From Candidatus Hydrogenedentota bacterium (lineage in GTDB: Bacteria > UBA8481 > J006), in contig RFFU01000074.1 of assembly GCA_003697085.1 (NCBI GenBank), forward strand, positions 62,001-126,000: a stretch of 64,000 bases of DNA. The letters are read 5' to 3'. The position numbers and the translations under genes are program-made. Below are positions 46,143 through 54,989 of the stretch, one piece after another; within the stretch, counting starts at the first letter, position 1, and each line of letters begins with the position of its first letter. Below the pieces are notes generated by a model. That model did no database searches and was not told where the DNA came from. It saw only the letters and a program-made list of their open reading frames with translations.

Positions 46143-46585
46143 GGGCGGGTGAACAATCTCAGGCTAGCGGTGCAGAGGCGATTCGGAGGAGGGAAAGGAC
46201 GCCGTTGAAGGCGGAGAGTCCTTCCCGTCCTTTCGCCATTAATTCTTTCGTGGTGACGGGCGGTCTTCCTCATATTTTCCTTCTCATCACTCCCCGACGC
46301 GCCGGCCAGGAATTCCCTCGAAAGAGGCGTGATATTGAACGTGATATTGAAAAATGACGACTCATCTTTTCTGTAACAGACATGGAATATTATAGCAAAG
46401 GCGGCGCACCTATGCAACCGCTTGCACAATCGGCGTCGGTTTTCTTGAATTTGGTGTCTTGTGCCCTGCGAGCTCATCGTTCTTCCCCTCACCCCCCCCC
46501 CCTCTTTCCTCCTCCCTCCAGGTGGCTCACTGTGTACCTGCGCATTTCCCCCTTACATCTTTCCCTATTCCCCGGAGGTCTGTTC

Positions 46586-46616
46586 ACCACAAGAGTTCAC
46601 AGAGAGCACGAAAGGC
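46586..46616 (-). repeat. CTCTGTG-phased repeat, inverted arm
   Basis: Reads ACCACAAGAG, TTCACAGAGA, GCACGAAAGG on the plus strand; its complement has CTTTCGTGCT and CTCTGTGAAC units followed by TCTTGTGGT, 10-base spacing. It is the inverse of the block at 46761-46794. Confidence 0.65.
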
Positions 46617-46760
46617 AAGGAAGGAGAAGGGAGGCAGCTTTTTCTCAAAGAAGGCTTTTCACCCATCAGGTGAAAATAAGGGTGAACTTCCCGTCTACCC
46701 CGTCTTCGCGTCAAATCCCGCCTCATTTCCGCTTTTTCTTTATTTCTTCTCTGTTTTCTT

Positions 46761-46794
46761 CTCTTGTGATCTCTCGTGTACTCTCGTGGTGAAA
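46761..46794 (+). repeat. CTCTCGTG-phased repeat, three units
   Basis: CTCTTGTGAT, CTCTCGTGTA, CTCTCGTGGT then GAAA, exactly 10 bases per unit, preceded by a pyrimidine-rich stretch (about 46725-46760). Same plan as the blocks at 11401-11538 and 13583-13713. Confidence 0.7.
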
Positions 46795-46952
46795 TCTTCT
46801 TCGGGGATTCAGGTCTCCCTCGTCTTGAAAACGGATGGCGAAAGTGGTATTATTGGTTCGAATGGATGGGGGGGCGCGAAGGAGAAAGGAAAAATTTCGA
46901 ATACCGGGAAGAGGCGGGAAGATTTCACAGGGCCGGAAGAAAGGAAAGGGAG

Positions 46953-48203
46953 ATGCACAAATCGCAAAACCGATGGATGGGACGGACTTTTCTTTCGGGT
47001 GCGTTTTTCCTTCTTCTTGTCGGAACGGTCTTTAGTCGTGGAGAGGCGGAAGCCGTGAAGGGAGACGCGGGAAAGGCGCCTTCGAGCGCCGATGCCGTGG
47101 AGCCCGAGACGGATTCCGATTCAGCGGAGGCGATCTTTGCCGGGGGGTGTTTCTGGTGCGTGGAAGCGGACTTCGAAAAATTGCCGGGAGTACGCGAGGC
47201 GATTTCAGGTTACACGGGAGGCAACGCTCCGAATCCGACTTACGAGCAGGTCTGTTCGGGAACGACGGGGCATTACGAGGCGGTGTTGGTGCGTTACGAT
47301 CCCGCGCGAGTCGGCTACAAGGAACTGGTCGAATATTTTCTAAAACACATCGACCCGACGGACGGAGGGGGGCAGTTTGCGGATCGAGGCGCTCAATATC
47401 GACCGGCGATCTTTTACGGCACCGAGAGGGAGAAGGCCGAAGCGGAGGAGGCGCTGAACGCCCTGGCTCGTTCCGGCCTCTTTTCCGAACCTCCGGCCGT
47501 TGCGGTTCTTCCCGTAGCGCCGTTCTATCCCGCGGAGGAATATCACCAGGACTATTACAAGAAGAACCCGTTTCGATACCGGCGGTATCGGTATGGTTCA
47601 GGGCGGGAGGCGTTTCTCGAGAGTCAAGATTGGAGTCGCGTCAAATTCTCGGTGGAACGTGGGGGAGAAGAGAGGGAACGCGCCGGTGGACGGGAAGAAG
47701 CGGCGCGTGGAGAGGAGAAGCGGCGGCAGGGCCGAGCCGTTGGCGAATCGCGGGAGTGGTGGAGAAAGAAGCCGATTCCGCCGGACCAGGTGCTTCGGGA
47801 GCGCCTGACGCCGTTGCAGTACAAGGTCATTCGGAAGAACGGAACGGAGCCCCCCTTTCAGAACGAATACTGGAACCTCGATGCCGAAGGAATCTACGTG
47901 GATCGTGTTTCGGGCGAGCCGCTTTTCTCTTCACGCGACAAGTTTCATTCAGGGACGGGATGGCCGAGCTTCACGCGGCCTTTGGAGCCGCGGAACATCG
48001 TCGAACGAGAGGATCGAAGTCTTTTTCTGCGACGGACGGAGGTTCGGAGTCGATATGCCGACTCCCATCTCGGCCACGTCTTCCCGGACGGGCCGCCCCC
48101 GACCGGGTTACGTTACTGTATCAATTCGGCGGCTTTGCGATTCATTCCGAAGGATCGTCTGGCCGAACAGGGGTATGGGAAGTACCTAAAACTTTTCGAA
48201 TAG
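46953..48203 (+). CDS. msrAB: Exported fused methionine sulfoxide reductase MsrA-MsrB
   Basis: 416 residues from ATG 46953, which has AAGGAAAGGGAG upstream. Signal peptide ([23 protein letters not shown]). MsrA domain about 55-235 with catalytic [15 protein letters not shown] and HPTD-like [16 protein letters not shown] charged Arg/Glu-rich linker (about 240-275) joins the MsrB domain (about 280-416), with SGTGWPSF and catalytic Cys in [11 protein letters not shown]. The MsrB zinc-binding CxxC pairs are absent. It repairs S- and R-sulfoxides of exported proteins, as known for PilB-type fusions, but no thioredoxin domain is present. Confidence 0.93.
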   Translation: MHKSQNRWMGRTFLSGAFFLLLVGTVFSRGEAEAVKGDAGKAPSSADAVEPETDSDSAEAIFAGGCFWCVEADFEKLPGVREAISGYTGGNAPNPTYEQVCSGTTGHYEAVLVRYDPARVGYKELVEYFLKHIDPTDGGGQFADRGAQYRPAIFYGTEREKAEAEEALNALARSGLFSEPPAVAVLPVAPFYPAEEYHQDYYKKNPFRYRRYRYGSGREAFLESQDWSRVKFSVERGGEERERAGGREEAARGEEKRRQGRAVGESREWWRKKPIPPDQVLRERLTPLQYKVIRKNGTEPPFQNEYWNLDAEGIYVDRVSGEPLFSSRDKFHSGTGWPSFTRPLEPRNIVEREDRSLFLRRTEVRSRYADSHLGHVFPDGPPPTGLRYCINSAALRFIPKDRLAEQGYGKYLKLFE

Positions 48204-48214
48204 GCCAGTTTCGG

Positions 48215-48895
48215 TCATTTCATCGCGAAGGCGGGAGGGCTTCCGTCGGGGAGCCGGTAGATCGTCTCGTTGGGGTAAGCCATATTGAGTTCGTCGCGTG
48301 CAAGGCGTTCGATCGTGTGCGGGTCCCGCGTGAGGCGATCCACCTCGGTAGCAAGCGCATCGCGTTCGCGGCGAAGAGATTCAACGTGTTCTTCTTCCCG
48401 TGCGACGATGCCGGCGAGACGGTGGCGCGCAAGGTAGCCCGTGGGGGAGAAGAGGTAGAGATAGGTGCAGAGGAAGGAGGCGAGGAGCAGAAGCGATACG
48501 ATGAGCCGCCGACGTCGCGCGGGGGGAATGAGGGAGACGATGTCATAGAGGGAAAGGGAACGTTTTTGCGGGCGTCGGGGGGAAGGAGGTCGTCGTGACG
48601 GCCGGTGTTCTCGAGACGTTTGCGTGCGGAACCCGGGAACACGGACGCGGGCGGCAACGCGCTGAAGGAGGGGGAGAAGAGCAAGAGGGGAGAGGATTTT
48701 CCGGAGGAGGAACGAGAGAATCGCGAGAAGGGGGCGAAGCGTGAGGAAAAACCATCCCGAGGTCTTTCGGCCGCGGTGCCTTCGGGGGCCTCGTTGCGGA
48801 ACCGCGTGCAGACTTCGCGTTCGGGCACGAGGTCGGCTGGAGTTTTGAAGCCGCCGTGCGCAATTTCCAGAAACGATGTAACGAAACGAAGCCAT
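48215..48895 (-). CDS. FtsB/DivIC-like septum formation protein, long N-terminus
   Basis: The C-terminal ~105 residues are FtsB-like: a membrane helix (LIVSLLLLASFLCTYLYLF), a coiled coil (VAREEEHVESLRRERDALATEVDRL) and the DPHTIERLARDELNMAYPNE motif. Such proteins bridge divisome proteins in the periplasm. The only start codon found upstream in frame is ATG 48895, giving 226 residues with an Arg/Ser-rich extension and an extra hydrophobic stretch (FFLTLRPLLAILSFLLRK). Whether that extension is translated is unclear; a non-standard internal start would give the usual length. Confidence 0.7.
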   Translation of the reverse strand: MASFRYIVSGNCARRLQNSSRPRARTRSLHAVPQRGPRRHRGRKTSGWFFLTLRPLLAILSFLLRKILSPLALLPLLQRVAARVRVPGFRTQTSREHRPSRRPPSPRRPQKRSLSLYDIVSLIPPARRRRLIVSLLLLASFLCTYLYLFSPTGYLARHRLAGIVAREEEHVESLRRERDALATEVDRLTRDPHTIERLARDELNMAYPNETIYRLPDGSPPAFAMK

Positions 48896-49213
48896 ACATT
48901 CCGGCTATCGGGAGCGGAAGCAGCCGACTTGAGAGAGGAAGACGTGAGAGAGCAGGCTTTTCAGAAATCGCCCGAACGAATTTTATACAAAACTACACAA
49001 ACCTGCTTCGGTACCTTGATTTCAAAGCGAGAAACTGTCCTGGAGAACGAATCGTTCCGCCCGCAATTGGAGCGCGGACTCTCTAGTCTGCGGGGCGCCG
49101 GTGGACGATCCGCCGGTCGCCCCTACAGAACCGGTGGGGGGGGCGACGGGGATCGCCGCGTCCGCGTGCCAGTGTCCCGCAGGTTAGGAACACAACTTCC
49201 GTTGGAGCGAACC
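48896..49213. other. Intergenic region with hairpin repeat
   Basis: About 320 bases without a gene. It contains the hairpin at 49073-49092 and next to it CCGGTCGCCCCT, also found in the palindrome at 11334. Confidence 0.5.
49073..49092 (+). repeat. Hairpin repeat, copy 5
   Basis: CGCGGACT, loop CTCT, AGTCTGCG. Differs from the copy at 31951 only in the last loop base. Confidence 0.7.
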
Positions 49214-49936
49214 TCAGACGACTCCCGTTTCGCCTATCGTTTCCGTTCCAGACGAGACGGCGACGGCGTCTTCGGTTCCGCCGGCTCCGCTCTCGTCCTG
49301 TTTGTTTCCGCTCTGAAGGCGTTCAAGAACGGATTTTCGGAATTCGTCTAGGAGATCGCCGATGATGTCCCGGGTGGCCGAGATGCGATTCTTCTTCTCG
49401 TCGGGGATTTCACCGTTGAAGTGTTTTCCAAGGATCTTTTTTGCTTTCGAAAACCCTTCGTCGATCGCCCCCTCGACGATTCCGAGAAACTTGTCGAGTG
49501 TGTCCTTCGACTCGCCGTCGTGAGCCTTCGAGAAGGCGTCGTAGAACTTCAACGCGAAATCCACGATCCGCTTCGCCGTTTTTTCCGGCGTGAACGGATC
49601 CTCCTTTTCGGCGTGCTCGGTTTCCTTCGGCGCCTCCGCGGTCTCGATGTTTCTGAAGGCTTGTCTTATCTGCAACGTACTCTTTTCTTGAAGGATCATC
49701 AGAGTCGTCCCGTCCCCCGGTTGTAACCCTCGGGAATTCCCGGTATCGAGGATGTCGCGGAGAGAGGGGGGGAGGGAATCGATGCCTTCGAAGGTTTCCT
49801 TGGTCGAAGAATCAGGATGATCCAGGGTATTCGGTTGTGCCTGCCGCACGATGCCTTTTCCGTTGGGATCGTAGAGAACCGCCAAGGTCCGTGAGTAAGT
49901 CGCTTCCAGGGATTGATAACCGGCCAGAGCCTGCAT
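49214..49936 (-). CDS. DUF5610-like protein
   Basis: 240 residues from ATG 49936, with a strong AAGGAGG upstream. No signal or membrane segment. The segment AKRIVDFALKFYDAF, then LDKFLGIVEGAIDEGFSKAKKILG, matches the helical DUF5610 pattern as I recall it. The C-terminus is Gly/Thr/Val-rich and disordered. Function unknown. It shares a minus-strand run with arsC and the SGNH gene upstream but is 140 bases from the latter. A distant relation with the protein at 4.2-5.6 kb is inferred from similar helices. Confidence 0.65.
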   Translation of the reverse strand: MQALAGYQSLEATYSRTLAVLYDPNGKGIVRQAQPNTLDHPDSSTKETFEGIDSLPPSLRDILDTGNSRGLQPGDGTTLMILQEKSTLQIRQAFRNIETAEAPKETEHAEKEDPFTPEKTAKRIVDFALKFYDAFSKAHDGESKDTLDKFLGIVEGAIDEGFSKAKKILGKHFNGEIPDEKKNRISATRDIIGDLLDEFRKSVLERLQSGNKQDESGAGGTEDAVAVSSGTETIGETGVV

Positions 49937-50076
49937 GATGCGCCCTCCTTGAAGTTTTGTGTCGCGGGAATCCTTTCCCGCCGCCAGTCTTCCTATCGGA
50001 CGTTTTTGAACAAACTTGAGCAAAAATGAAGAATTTTTTTCAAGGGAGGAAAAGACGAGGAAGGCCGGGGCCGGGA

Positions 50077-51069
50077 TCAAATCTTTTCCGCGATGATTCT
50101 TGCCGTCAGGCGATGCCCTTCCTCGGTGGGATGCACGGGGTCGTTCATTACGAAAAGCGCCGCTCCGCCGTTCTCCTGAAACGGTTTCCAGAGATCGATG
50201 ACACGGACGCGCCGTCTTTCAAGAAAGCGGGTCAGAGTCCGTTGGGCTCCGGTATCGTCGCCCATAAACTGGGTTGCCAGAGGAAAGAAGACGACGGTCA
50301 AATCGAGATCATTTGTTCCGCAGTAGGCGGCCATTCGATCGAGGGTATCGAGCACGGCGTGATAGCGGGGTTCCTCGGGGCGGTACATATCCAGAACGCG
50401 CCGGCAGTACGGCGCATAGTCTCCGATGGGAGGTTTGCGATTCCGACGGATGAAGAGGGATTGCAGAAAGCGGCCGGTCCGAACGACGAGTCGGCTGCGG
50501 CGGAGGAAGACGCCGAGGGAGAATCGCGCCGGTTTCAGCGCTCCCCCCTCGTCTACGGCTCCCGGCGGGAGGATGTCGTTGAGGCAGAAACCGTAAACGA
50601 CGCTGTCGGGCTCGACGAGGGGCGAATCGAGTTGGAGGCTCCGGAAAACCTGTTCGACATTATAACCGGTTACGCCTCCATTGATCGCCTCGATCGGCTT
50701 TTTCGTTCGGGCGCGGAGTCGTTCGACGAGAGCGGGGTAAACGATGTCGTCATCGCGGGCTCCGTCCGTGATCGAATCCCCGATGAAAAGAACCCGCGGC
50801 CTGCCGGGTCTCTTCGGCCCGATCTCCGGCCCCCGGAATCCCAGCGAGTTGTAATGCACGTTCCAACCGGGCCGTTCGAGAGAGAAGGAAGGGATGTGAG
50901 CATAGATCAGGATCGGGTCGTCGATTTTTCGGATCGTCTTGACGGGGGCGGGAGTGATGACGCGAAGGACGATCTCGACGAGAAGAAGTGCGAAAAGGAG
51001 GCCGAGCGAAAGAAGAAGGATTCGGGCGGCGAGGCGATGAGAGGATGGGTGAACGGAATTCGCGCTCAC
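50077..51069 (-). CDS. Membrane-anchored SGNH hydrolase
   Basis: 330 residues; GTG start overlapping the arsC stop (GTGA). One N-terminal membrane helix (ILLLSLGLLFALLLVEIVLR), then an SGNH domain: VLFIGDSITDGARDDD (nucleophile Ser), GGVTGYNVEQ (Gly block), VYGFCLNDILP (Asn block), and MNDPVHPTEEGH (catalytic Asp/His). NSLGFRGPE upstream of the GDS motif is common in cell-surface SGNH proteins of poorly characterised phyla. Distinct from, but organised like, the SGNH gene at 34.2 kb. Confidence 0.85.
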   Translation of the reverse strand: MSANSVHPSSHRLAARILLLSLGLLFALLLVEIVLRVITPAPVKTIRKIDDPILIYAHIPSFSLERPGWNVHYNSLGFRGPEIGPKRPGRPRVLFIGDSITDGARDDDIVYPALVERLRARTKKPIEAINGGVTGYNVEQVFRSLQLDSPLVEPDSVVYGFCLNDILPPGAVDEGGALKPARFSLGVFLRRSRLVVRTGRFLQSLFIRRNRKPPIGDYAPYCRRVLDMYRPEEPRYHAVLDTLDRMAAYCGTNDLDLTVVFFPLATQFMGDDTGAQRTLTRFLERRRVRVIDLWKPFQENGGAALFVMNDPVHPTEEGHRLTARIIAEKI

Positions 51070-51527
51070 GCGTGCCGAACCTGACTACCGGGAAGCAGCG
51101 TTTCGAGCGTGGCCGGGAGGTGTTCCACGAAACGGCGTATCTCGTCGCGCACGCGGCGGTAAACATCGAGCGCTTCTTGGTCCGTGTCGCAATCGAGGGC
51201 AAGGCGCGGAGGATCGTCGAAGGGTTGGTGGATCAGGCAGGGAGCATTTGGAAAGGCCGGGCAGAGATCGTGGGCCTTCCCGCAGACGGTCACGACGGCG
51301 TCGAAGGAGACGGGCCCGAGCTCCGCGATGGTCTTCGAACGATGGGAGGAGATGTCGATGCCGACTTCCTTCATGACTTGCACGGCGAAAGGGTTGAGGC
51401 CTTGCGCGACGAGCCCGGCGGACGCGACGTCATAGCGGTCGCCGAGGATGTGCCGCGCCCAGCCTTCGGCCATCTGGCTCCGGCAGGAATTTCCCGTGCA
51501 GAGAAAGAGGATTCTTTTCTTCGTCAC
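51066..51527 (-). CDS. arsC: Arsenate reductase, low-molecular-weight phosphatase type
   Basis: 153 residues from GTG 51527, with GGAGGAGAG upstream; the open frame extends further 5' without family support. The P-loop CTGNSCRSQMAEG is near the N-terminus and the resolving cysteines are in VTVCGKAHDLCP, as in thioredoxin-coupled ArsC. The DDP segment (QPFDDPPRLA) supplies the general acid. It may detoxify arsenate; no ars operon is adjacent, so a protein tyrosine phosphatase role is possible. Confidence 0.88.
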   Translation of the reverse strand: MTKKRILFLCTGNSCRSQMAEGWARHILGDRYDVASAGLVAQGLNPFAVQVMKEVGIDISSHRSKTIAELGPVSFDAVVTVCGKAHDLCPAFPNAPCLIHQPFDDPPRLALDCDTDQEALDVYRRVRDEIRRFVEHLPATLETLLPGSQVRHA

Positions 51528-51925
51528 GCGCTCTCCTCCCAGTCCACTGGATTTTCCGTAAGGGAATTCCTTCGCGAAAGAGACTATACCGGAAAAGGAG
51601 AAGTCGCATTTCAAAAAAAGGGCGAGGGGGACAGGAAAGAGTAACGTAGATTTCCGGAGGGGATATGAGAATGAGGTTTCTCCATTCCGCCAGGGAGCGC
51701 GGATTCTCCAATCCGCGGCGCTCCCAGGGATCGCACCGCTTGCAGGTCTTTTTGGAGGCAAGGATGCCAGCGATTCCATGTTGGAACAGCCGCGCTCCAC
51801 CTTCGCCGAGTTGAGGACGCCTCTTGCTCGCGGAAAAGGACTCGTTGAGGGCTTTTGCGTTCGGCCGGGCTCGGAAGGATTCGCGATTGCCCGGTATCGT
51901 GAGCGGAGATAGAGTCAGCAAACCG
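51528..51925. other. Intergenic region with extended hairpin
   Basis: About 400 bases between divergent arsC and yihY. It contains the hairpin at 51693-51725, and a GCTTGCAGGTC word near 51749. No gene is supported. Confidence 0.5.
51693..51725 (+). repeat. CTCC-loop hairpin repeat, copy 6, extended
   Basis: Core CGCGGATT, loop CTCC, AATCCGCG (51698-51717). Outer arms GGGAGC and GCTCCC add six pairs below a three-base bulge. The most stable member of the family. Confidence 0.75.
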
Positions 51926-52825
51926 ATGCCGAAAGGGTTCGAAAAACGTCTTTGGCGATGGGTCGAGAACACGCGCGCGGTGGGAAAGCAGGTTCTTGAC
52001 GATCATCTCTTCGGACATGCCGCGGAGATTGCGTTCTATGAGTTAATCGCGCTCGTGCCGCTCTTCGGTCTTCTGATGCAGTTGGTCAGTCTTCTTCCAA
52101 GACAGGGCGTGATGGATCGAGTCCTGGAGGTAATGGCGAGGTACATTCCGGCGCAGGCCGTGACTCTGATCGAGAACTGGCTTTCCGTTCCCAGTGCCAC
52201 CGGGAAGGCCTCGCTTCTTTCGGCCGGCGCGGTTGTGATGATCTGGGTCGGCTCGGCCGCCGTCGGGGCCTTCGTCGACGCGCTCGACAAAATCTATCAC
52301 CTGGAAGGGCGGATCAAGAGGCCGTTCGTCCACCGGGCGACGGTGCGTGTCACCTTCACGCTCTTCGGCGGGCTCGCCTTGCTCGTCCTCGTCTTTCTCC
52401 AGATCGTTGTTCCTCCGCTCCTGGAGTTCTTCCTCGAGGCCTTCCGGCTTGAGGCGGCCTGGGCCTGGGCGTGGCATTTCGTCCGCGGCCCCGTCGTCCT
52501 TCTCGGGATGGTTCTAGGTCTTTGTTGTTTCTACCATTTTCTCGAGCCCTTGGGGCTGCGGTGGAGGGATCACTTGCCGGGCGCCTTTCTCGGGACGATG
52601 CTCTTTCTCATCAGCTCGGCGCTCTTCAGTCTCTATGTCTCGAACGTGGCGAACTTCGACGCGGTTTATGGAGGAATGGGGGCGCTGGTTGTTTTCCTCT
52701 TCTGGTTGCAATTCCTCAACCTCTCCGTTTTAATCGGCGCCTCCTGGAACGCGCAGTCGTGTGGTTCGGGAAGCGTTCCGTTGGGGCCGCCGGACAGCCC
52801 TCCCCGTTACAAGCCTCCGGTGTGA
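51926..52825 (+). CDS. YihY/BrkB family inner-membrane protein
   Basis: About 299 residues from ATG 51926; the open frame reaches 51824 without family support. Six helices: LIALVPLFGLLMQLVSLLP, ASLLSAGAVVMIWVGSAA, and three C-terminal ones ending with MGALVVFLFWLQFLNLSVLIGA. The YAFFALFALVPL-like YELIALVPLFG and the GxxxALVVFLFW motifs are typical. Function unknown; earlier annotation as a ribonuclease is not supported by the family. Confidence 0.85.
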   Translation: MPKGFEKRLWRWVENTRAVGKQVLDDHLFGHAAEIAFYELIALVPLFGLLMQLVSLLPRQGVMDRVLEVMARYIPAQAVTLIENWLSVPSATGKASLLSAGAVVMIWVGSAAVGAFVDALDKIYHLEGRIKRPFVHRATVRVTFTLFGGLALLVLVFLQIVVPPLLEFFLEAFRLEAAWAWAWHFVRGPVVLLGMVLGLCCFYHFLEPLGLRWRDHLPGAFLGTMLFLISSALFSLYVSNVANFDAVYGGMGALVVFLFWLQFLNLSVLIGASWNAQSCGSGSVPLGPPDSPPRYKPPV

Positions 52826-52970
52826 TCGGAGGAAAGCGGAGAAGCCGGGGAAAAGGGTTTCGCCGGGTGGGGGGAAGAGGTGAAACCGGGGGGGGAAGAG
52901 AACGGAGAGAGCGGTGCCGGTGGAGAAATGTGTTTAGGGAAGCGAGGACGGGGGGGCGGGAGGAAGAAAA

Positions 52971-54473
52971 ATGACGGACATCTTGAAGAAACGCGGCGCG
53001 GGGATCCTTCTGCACCCGACCTCGTTGCCCGGGCCCTATGGAATCGGGGAGATGGGAGAGTTCGCGTACGGCTTTCTCGAATTTCTTTCGCGCGCGGGCC
53101 AGTCTTTCTGGCAGACGCTTCCCTTAGGCCCGACGAGTTACGGCGATTCTCCGTATCAATGTTTTTCCGCTTCGGCGGGTAATCCGCTCCTCATTTCACT
53201 CCGGCGCCTTGTGGAGGAGGGACTTCTCGAGGAAAAAGATCTCGCGTCGGATCCGGGAGTCGAGGCGGCGGTCGATTACGGAACGGTTATCCCGTGGAAG
53301 ACGACGGTCCTGCGGAGGGCCTTTGAGCGGTGGCGGGGGCGTGGCGGCGCGGAGAGCGAGGAGTTTCTCCGATTCCGATCCGAGCAAGGGGAGTGGCTTT
53401 CGGAGTACGCGCTGTTCATGGCGATCAAGGATTCGCAAGAAGGACGAAGTTGGGTCGAATGGCCGGAGGAGTACCGAAAGCGGGAGCCGGCGGCCTTGGA
53501 AGCGGCGCGGAGCGAATTGGAAACCGGAATCCTCTTCCACGAATTCCTGCAGCACCTCTTTTTCCGGCAATGGTCCGATCTTCGCCGGGCCGCGAATGAA
53601 AGAGGAATCCGGATCATTGGAGATGCTCCGATCTTCGTCGCGCTCGACAGCGCGGACGTTTGGAGCCGGCAGGACCTGTTCTATCTCGACGACGAAGGCC
53701 GGCCGACCGTTGTGGCGGGGGTTCCTCCCGACTATTTCAGCGAGACGGGGCAGCGTTGGGGAAATCCGTTGTATCGTTGGGACCGCCTGGCGGCGGAGGG
53801 GTTTCGCTGGTGGAAGCGGCGGATCGAGGTTCTGTTGAAGATGGTGGATGTGATCCGGATCGATCATTTTCGTGGATTCGAGGCGTACTGGGAGATTCCC
53901 GCGACGGAGCCGACTGCGGTGAAGGGAAACTGGGTCAAGGTTCCAGGCGAAACCCTCTTTGCGAGCCTGAGGGAGTTGGGTGAGGTTCCGGTCATCGCGG
54001 AGAACCTCGGTGTGATTACGGAAGAGGTGGAACAGTTGCGGCGAAGAGCCGGGTTTCCCGGGATGAGCGTTCTTCAGTTCGCCTTTGAGGGACGCGATCC
54101 GGAGAATCCCTTTCTTCCGCACAACTGTGATCCGGAGACGGTGGTGTACACCGGAACTCATGATAACGACACGACGCGGGGGTGGTTTTCGGGGTTGAGC
54201 GCGGAGGATCGGGAATGGTTTTGGCGATATTCCGGAGCGGCGGCGGGTGAAGAGCCGGAGTGGGAGATGATTCGATTGGCGCAAGGATCGGTGGCGCGCC
54301 AGGCGATCATTCCGATGCAGGATTATCTCGGCTTGGGAAGCGAAGCGCGTATGAACTATCCGGGACGGAAGGGGGGGAATTGGACGTGGCGGTGTCGGGC
54401 GGGCGCATTCTCGGAGGCGTTGGCGGACCGAATCCGAGAAATCACGCACCGATACGGGCGGCTGAATGGGTAA
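52971..54473 (+). CDS. malQ: 4-alpha-glucanotransferase
   Basis: 500 residues, GH77. Transfers alpha-1,4-glucan segments during maltodextrin or glycogen metabolism. GAGILLHPTSLPGPYGIGEMG is the family N-terminus. Catalytic residues lie in VIRIDHFRGF (nucleophile Asp), VIAENLG (acid/base Glu) and YTGTHDNDTTRGW (stabilising Asp). NYPGRKGGNWTWR closes the barrel. Works naturally downstream of the secreted GH13 enzyme at 29 kb. ATG start. Confidence 0.95.
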   Translation: MTDILKKRGAGILLHPTSLPGPYGIGEMGEFAYGFLEFLSRAGQSFWQTLPLGPTSYGDSPYQCFSASAGNPLLISLRRLVEEGLLEEKDLASDPGVEAAVDYGTVIPWKTTVLRRAFERWRGRGGAESEEFLRFRSEQGEWLSEYALFMAIKDSQEGRSWVEWPEEYRKREPAALEAARSELETGILFHEFLQHLFFRQWSDLRRAANERGIRIIGDAPIFVALDSADVWSRQDLFYLDDEGRPTVVAGVPPDYFSETGQRWGNPLYRWDRLAAEGFRWWKRRIEVLLKMVDVIRIDHFRGFEAYWEIPATEPTAVKGNWVKVPGETLFASLRELGEVPVIAENLGVITEEVEQLRRRAGFPGMSVLQFAFEGRDPENPFLPHNCDPETVVYTGTHDNDTTRGWFSGLSAEDREWFWRYSGAAAGEEPEWEMIRLAQGSVARQAIIPMQDYLGLGSEARMNYPGRKGGNWTWRCRAGAFSEALADRIREITHRYGRLNG

Positions 54474-54610
54474 AGTGACGGAAGGGGAGATTGTCATCAA
54501 GGAAAAGAAAACGAGATTGGTTCAATGCCTCAAAGTTGCTTCGAAGTTGCAGAATGATGGGAATTGGAATTTGGAGGAAGAATCGGGTATCTGGGAAGGT
54601 GGAGTCGGAG

Positions 54611-54916
54611 TCAGGGGTTTTTGAGTTTCTCCTCGACACTGCGGATTTTCGCTTCAATTGATTCGGCGCGGTCGGTGCGCGTTCCCACGCGGATCGTCGT
54701 TGAGATGCGGGGCACGCCCATTCTGTGAACGGCTTCGTGGCAGGCTTTGACGACGCGGAAGACCTCGTCCCACTCCCCTTCGATGTTGGTTCCGTATCCG
54801 TGAAGACGGTACGTCAGACCCGAATCGCGAATGATCCTTTCGCATTCGGCGACATATCTCGAAAGAGAGACACCGACACCGATCGGAACAACACAGAGAT
54901 CGACGATGACTTTCAT
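54611..54916 (-). CDS. MTH1187-family thiamine-binding protein
   Basis: 101 residues; UPF0045/YqgV family. VIVDLCVVPIGVGVSLSRYVAE and YRLHGYGTNIEGEWDEVF are characteristic, with VPRISTTIRVGTR at the C-terminal strand. Homologues bind thiamine or its pyrimidine part. Alone on the minus strand between malQ and the lacI gene. Confidence 0.85.
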   Translation of the reverse strand: MKVIVDLCVVPIGVGVSLSRYVAECERIIRDSGLTYRLHGYGTNIEGEWDEVFRVVKACHEAVHRMGVPRISTTIRVGTRTDRAESIEAKIRSVEEKLKNP

Positions 54917-54989
54917 AGAATATATTTTCTCACCTTTCCTCCCGGTAAAAAAGAAAAAAGAAGATATTCACTTTCGAAAAACGCCTTGT

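Larger units (their letters stand above)
46143..46952. other. Long intergenic region with poly-C tract and inverted repeat arms
   Basis: About 810 bases without a gene supported by family resemblance. A run of C residues lies at about 46486-46499. Phased repeats occur at 46586-46616 and, in inverse orientation, at 46761-46794. The 3' end holds the AAGGAAAGGGAG ribosome-binding site for msrAB. Confidence 0.5.

Noticed and set aside
46459-47058. 199-codon open frame upstream of msrAB
   Set aside because: Low-complexity read-through of poly-C and repeat arms; it overlaps the msrAB signal peptide in another frame.
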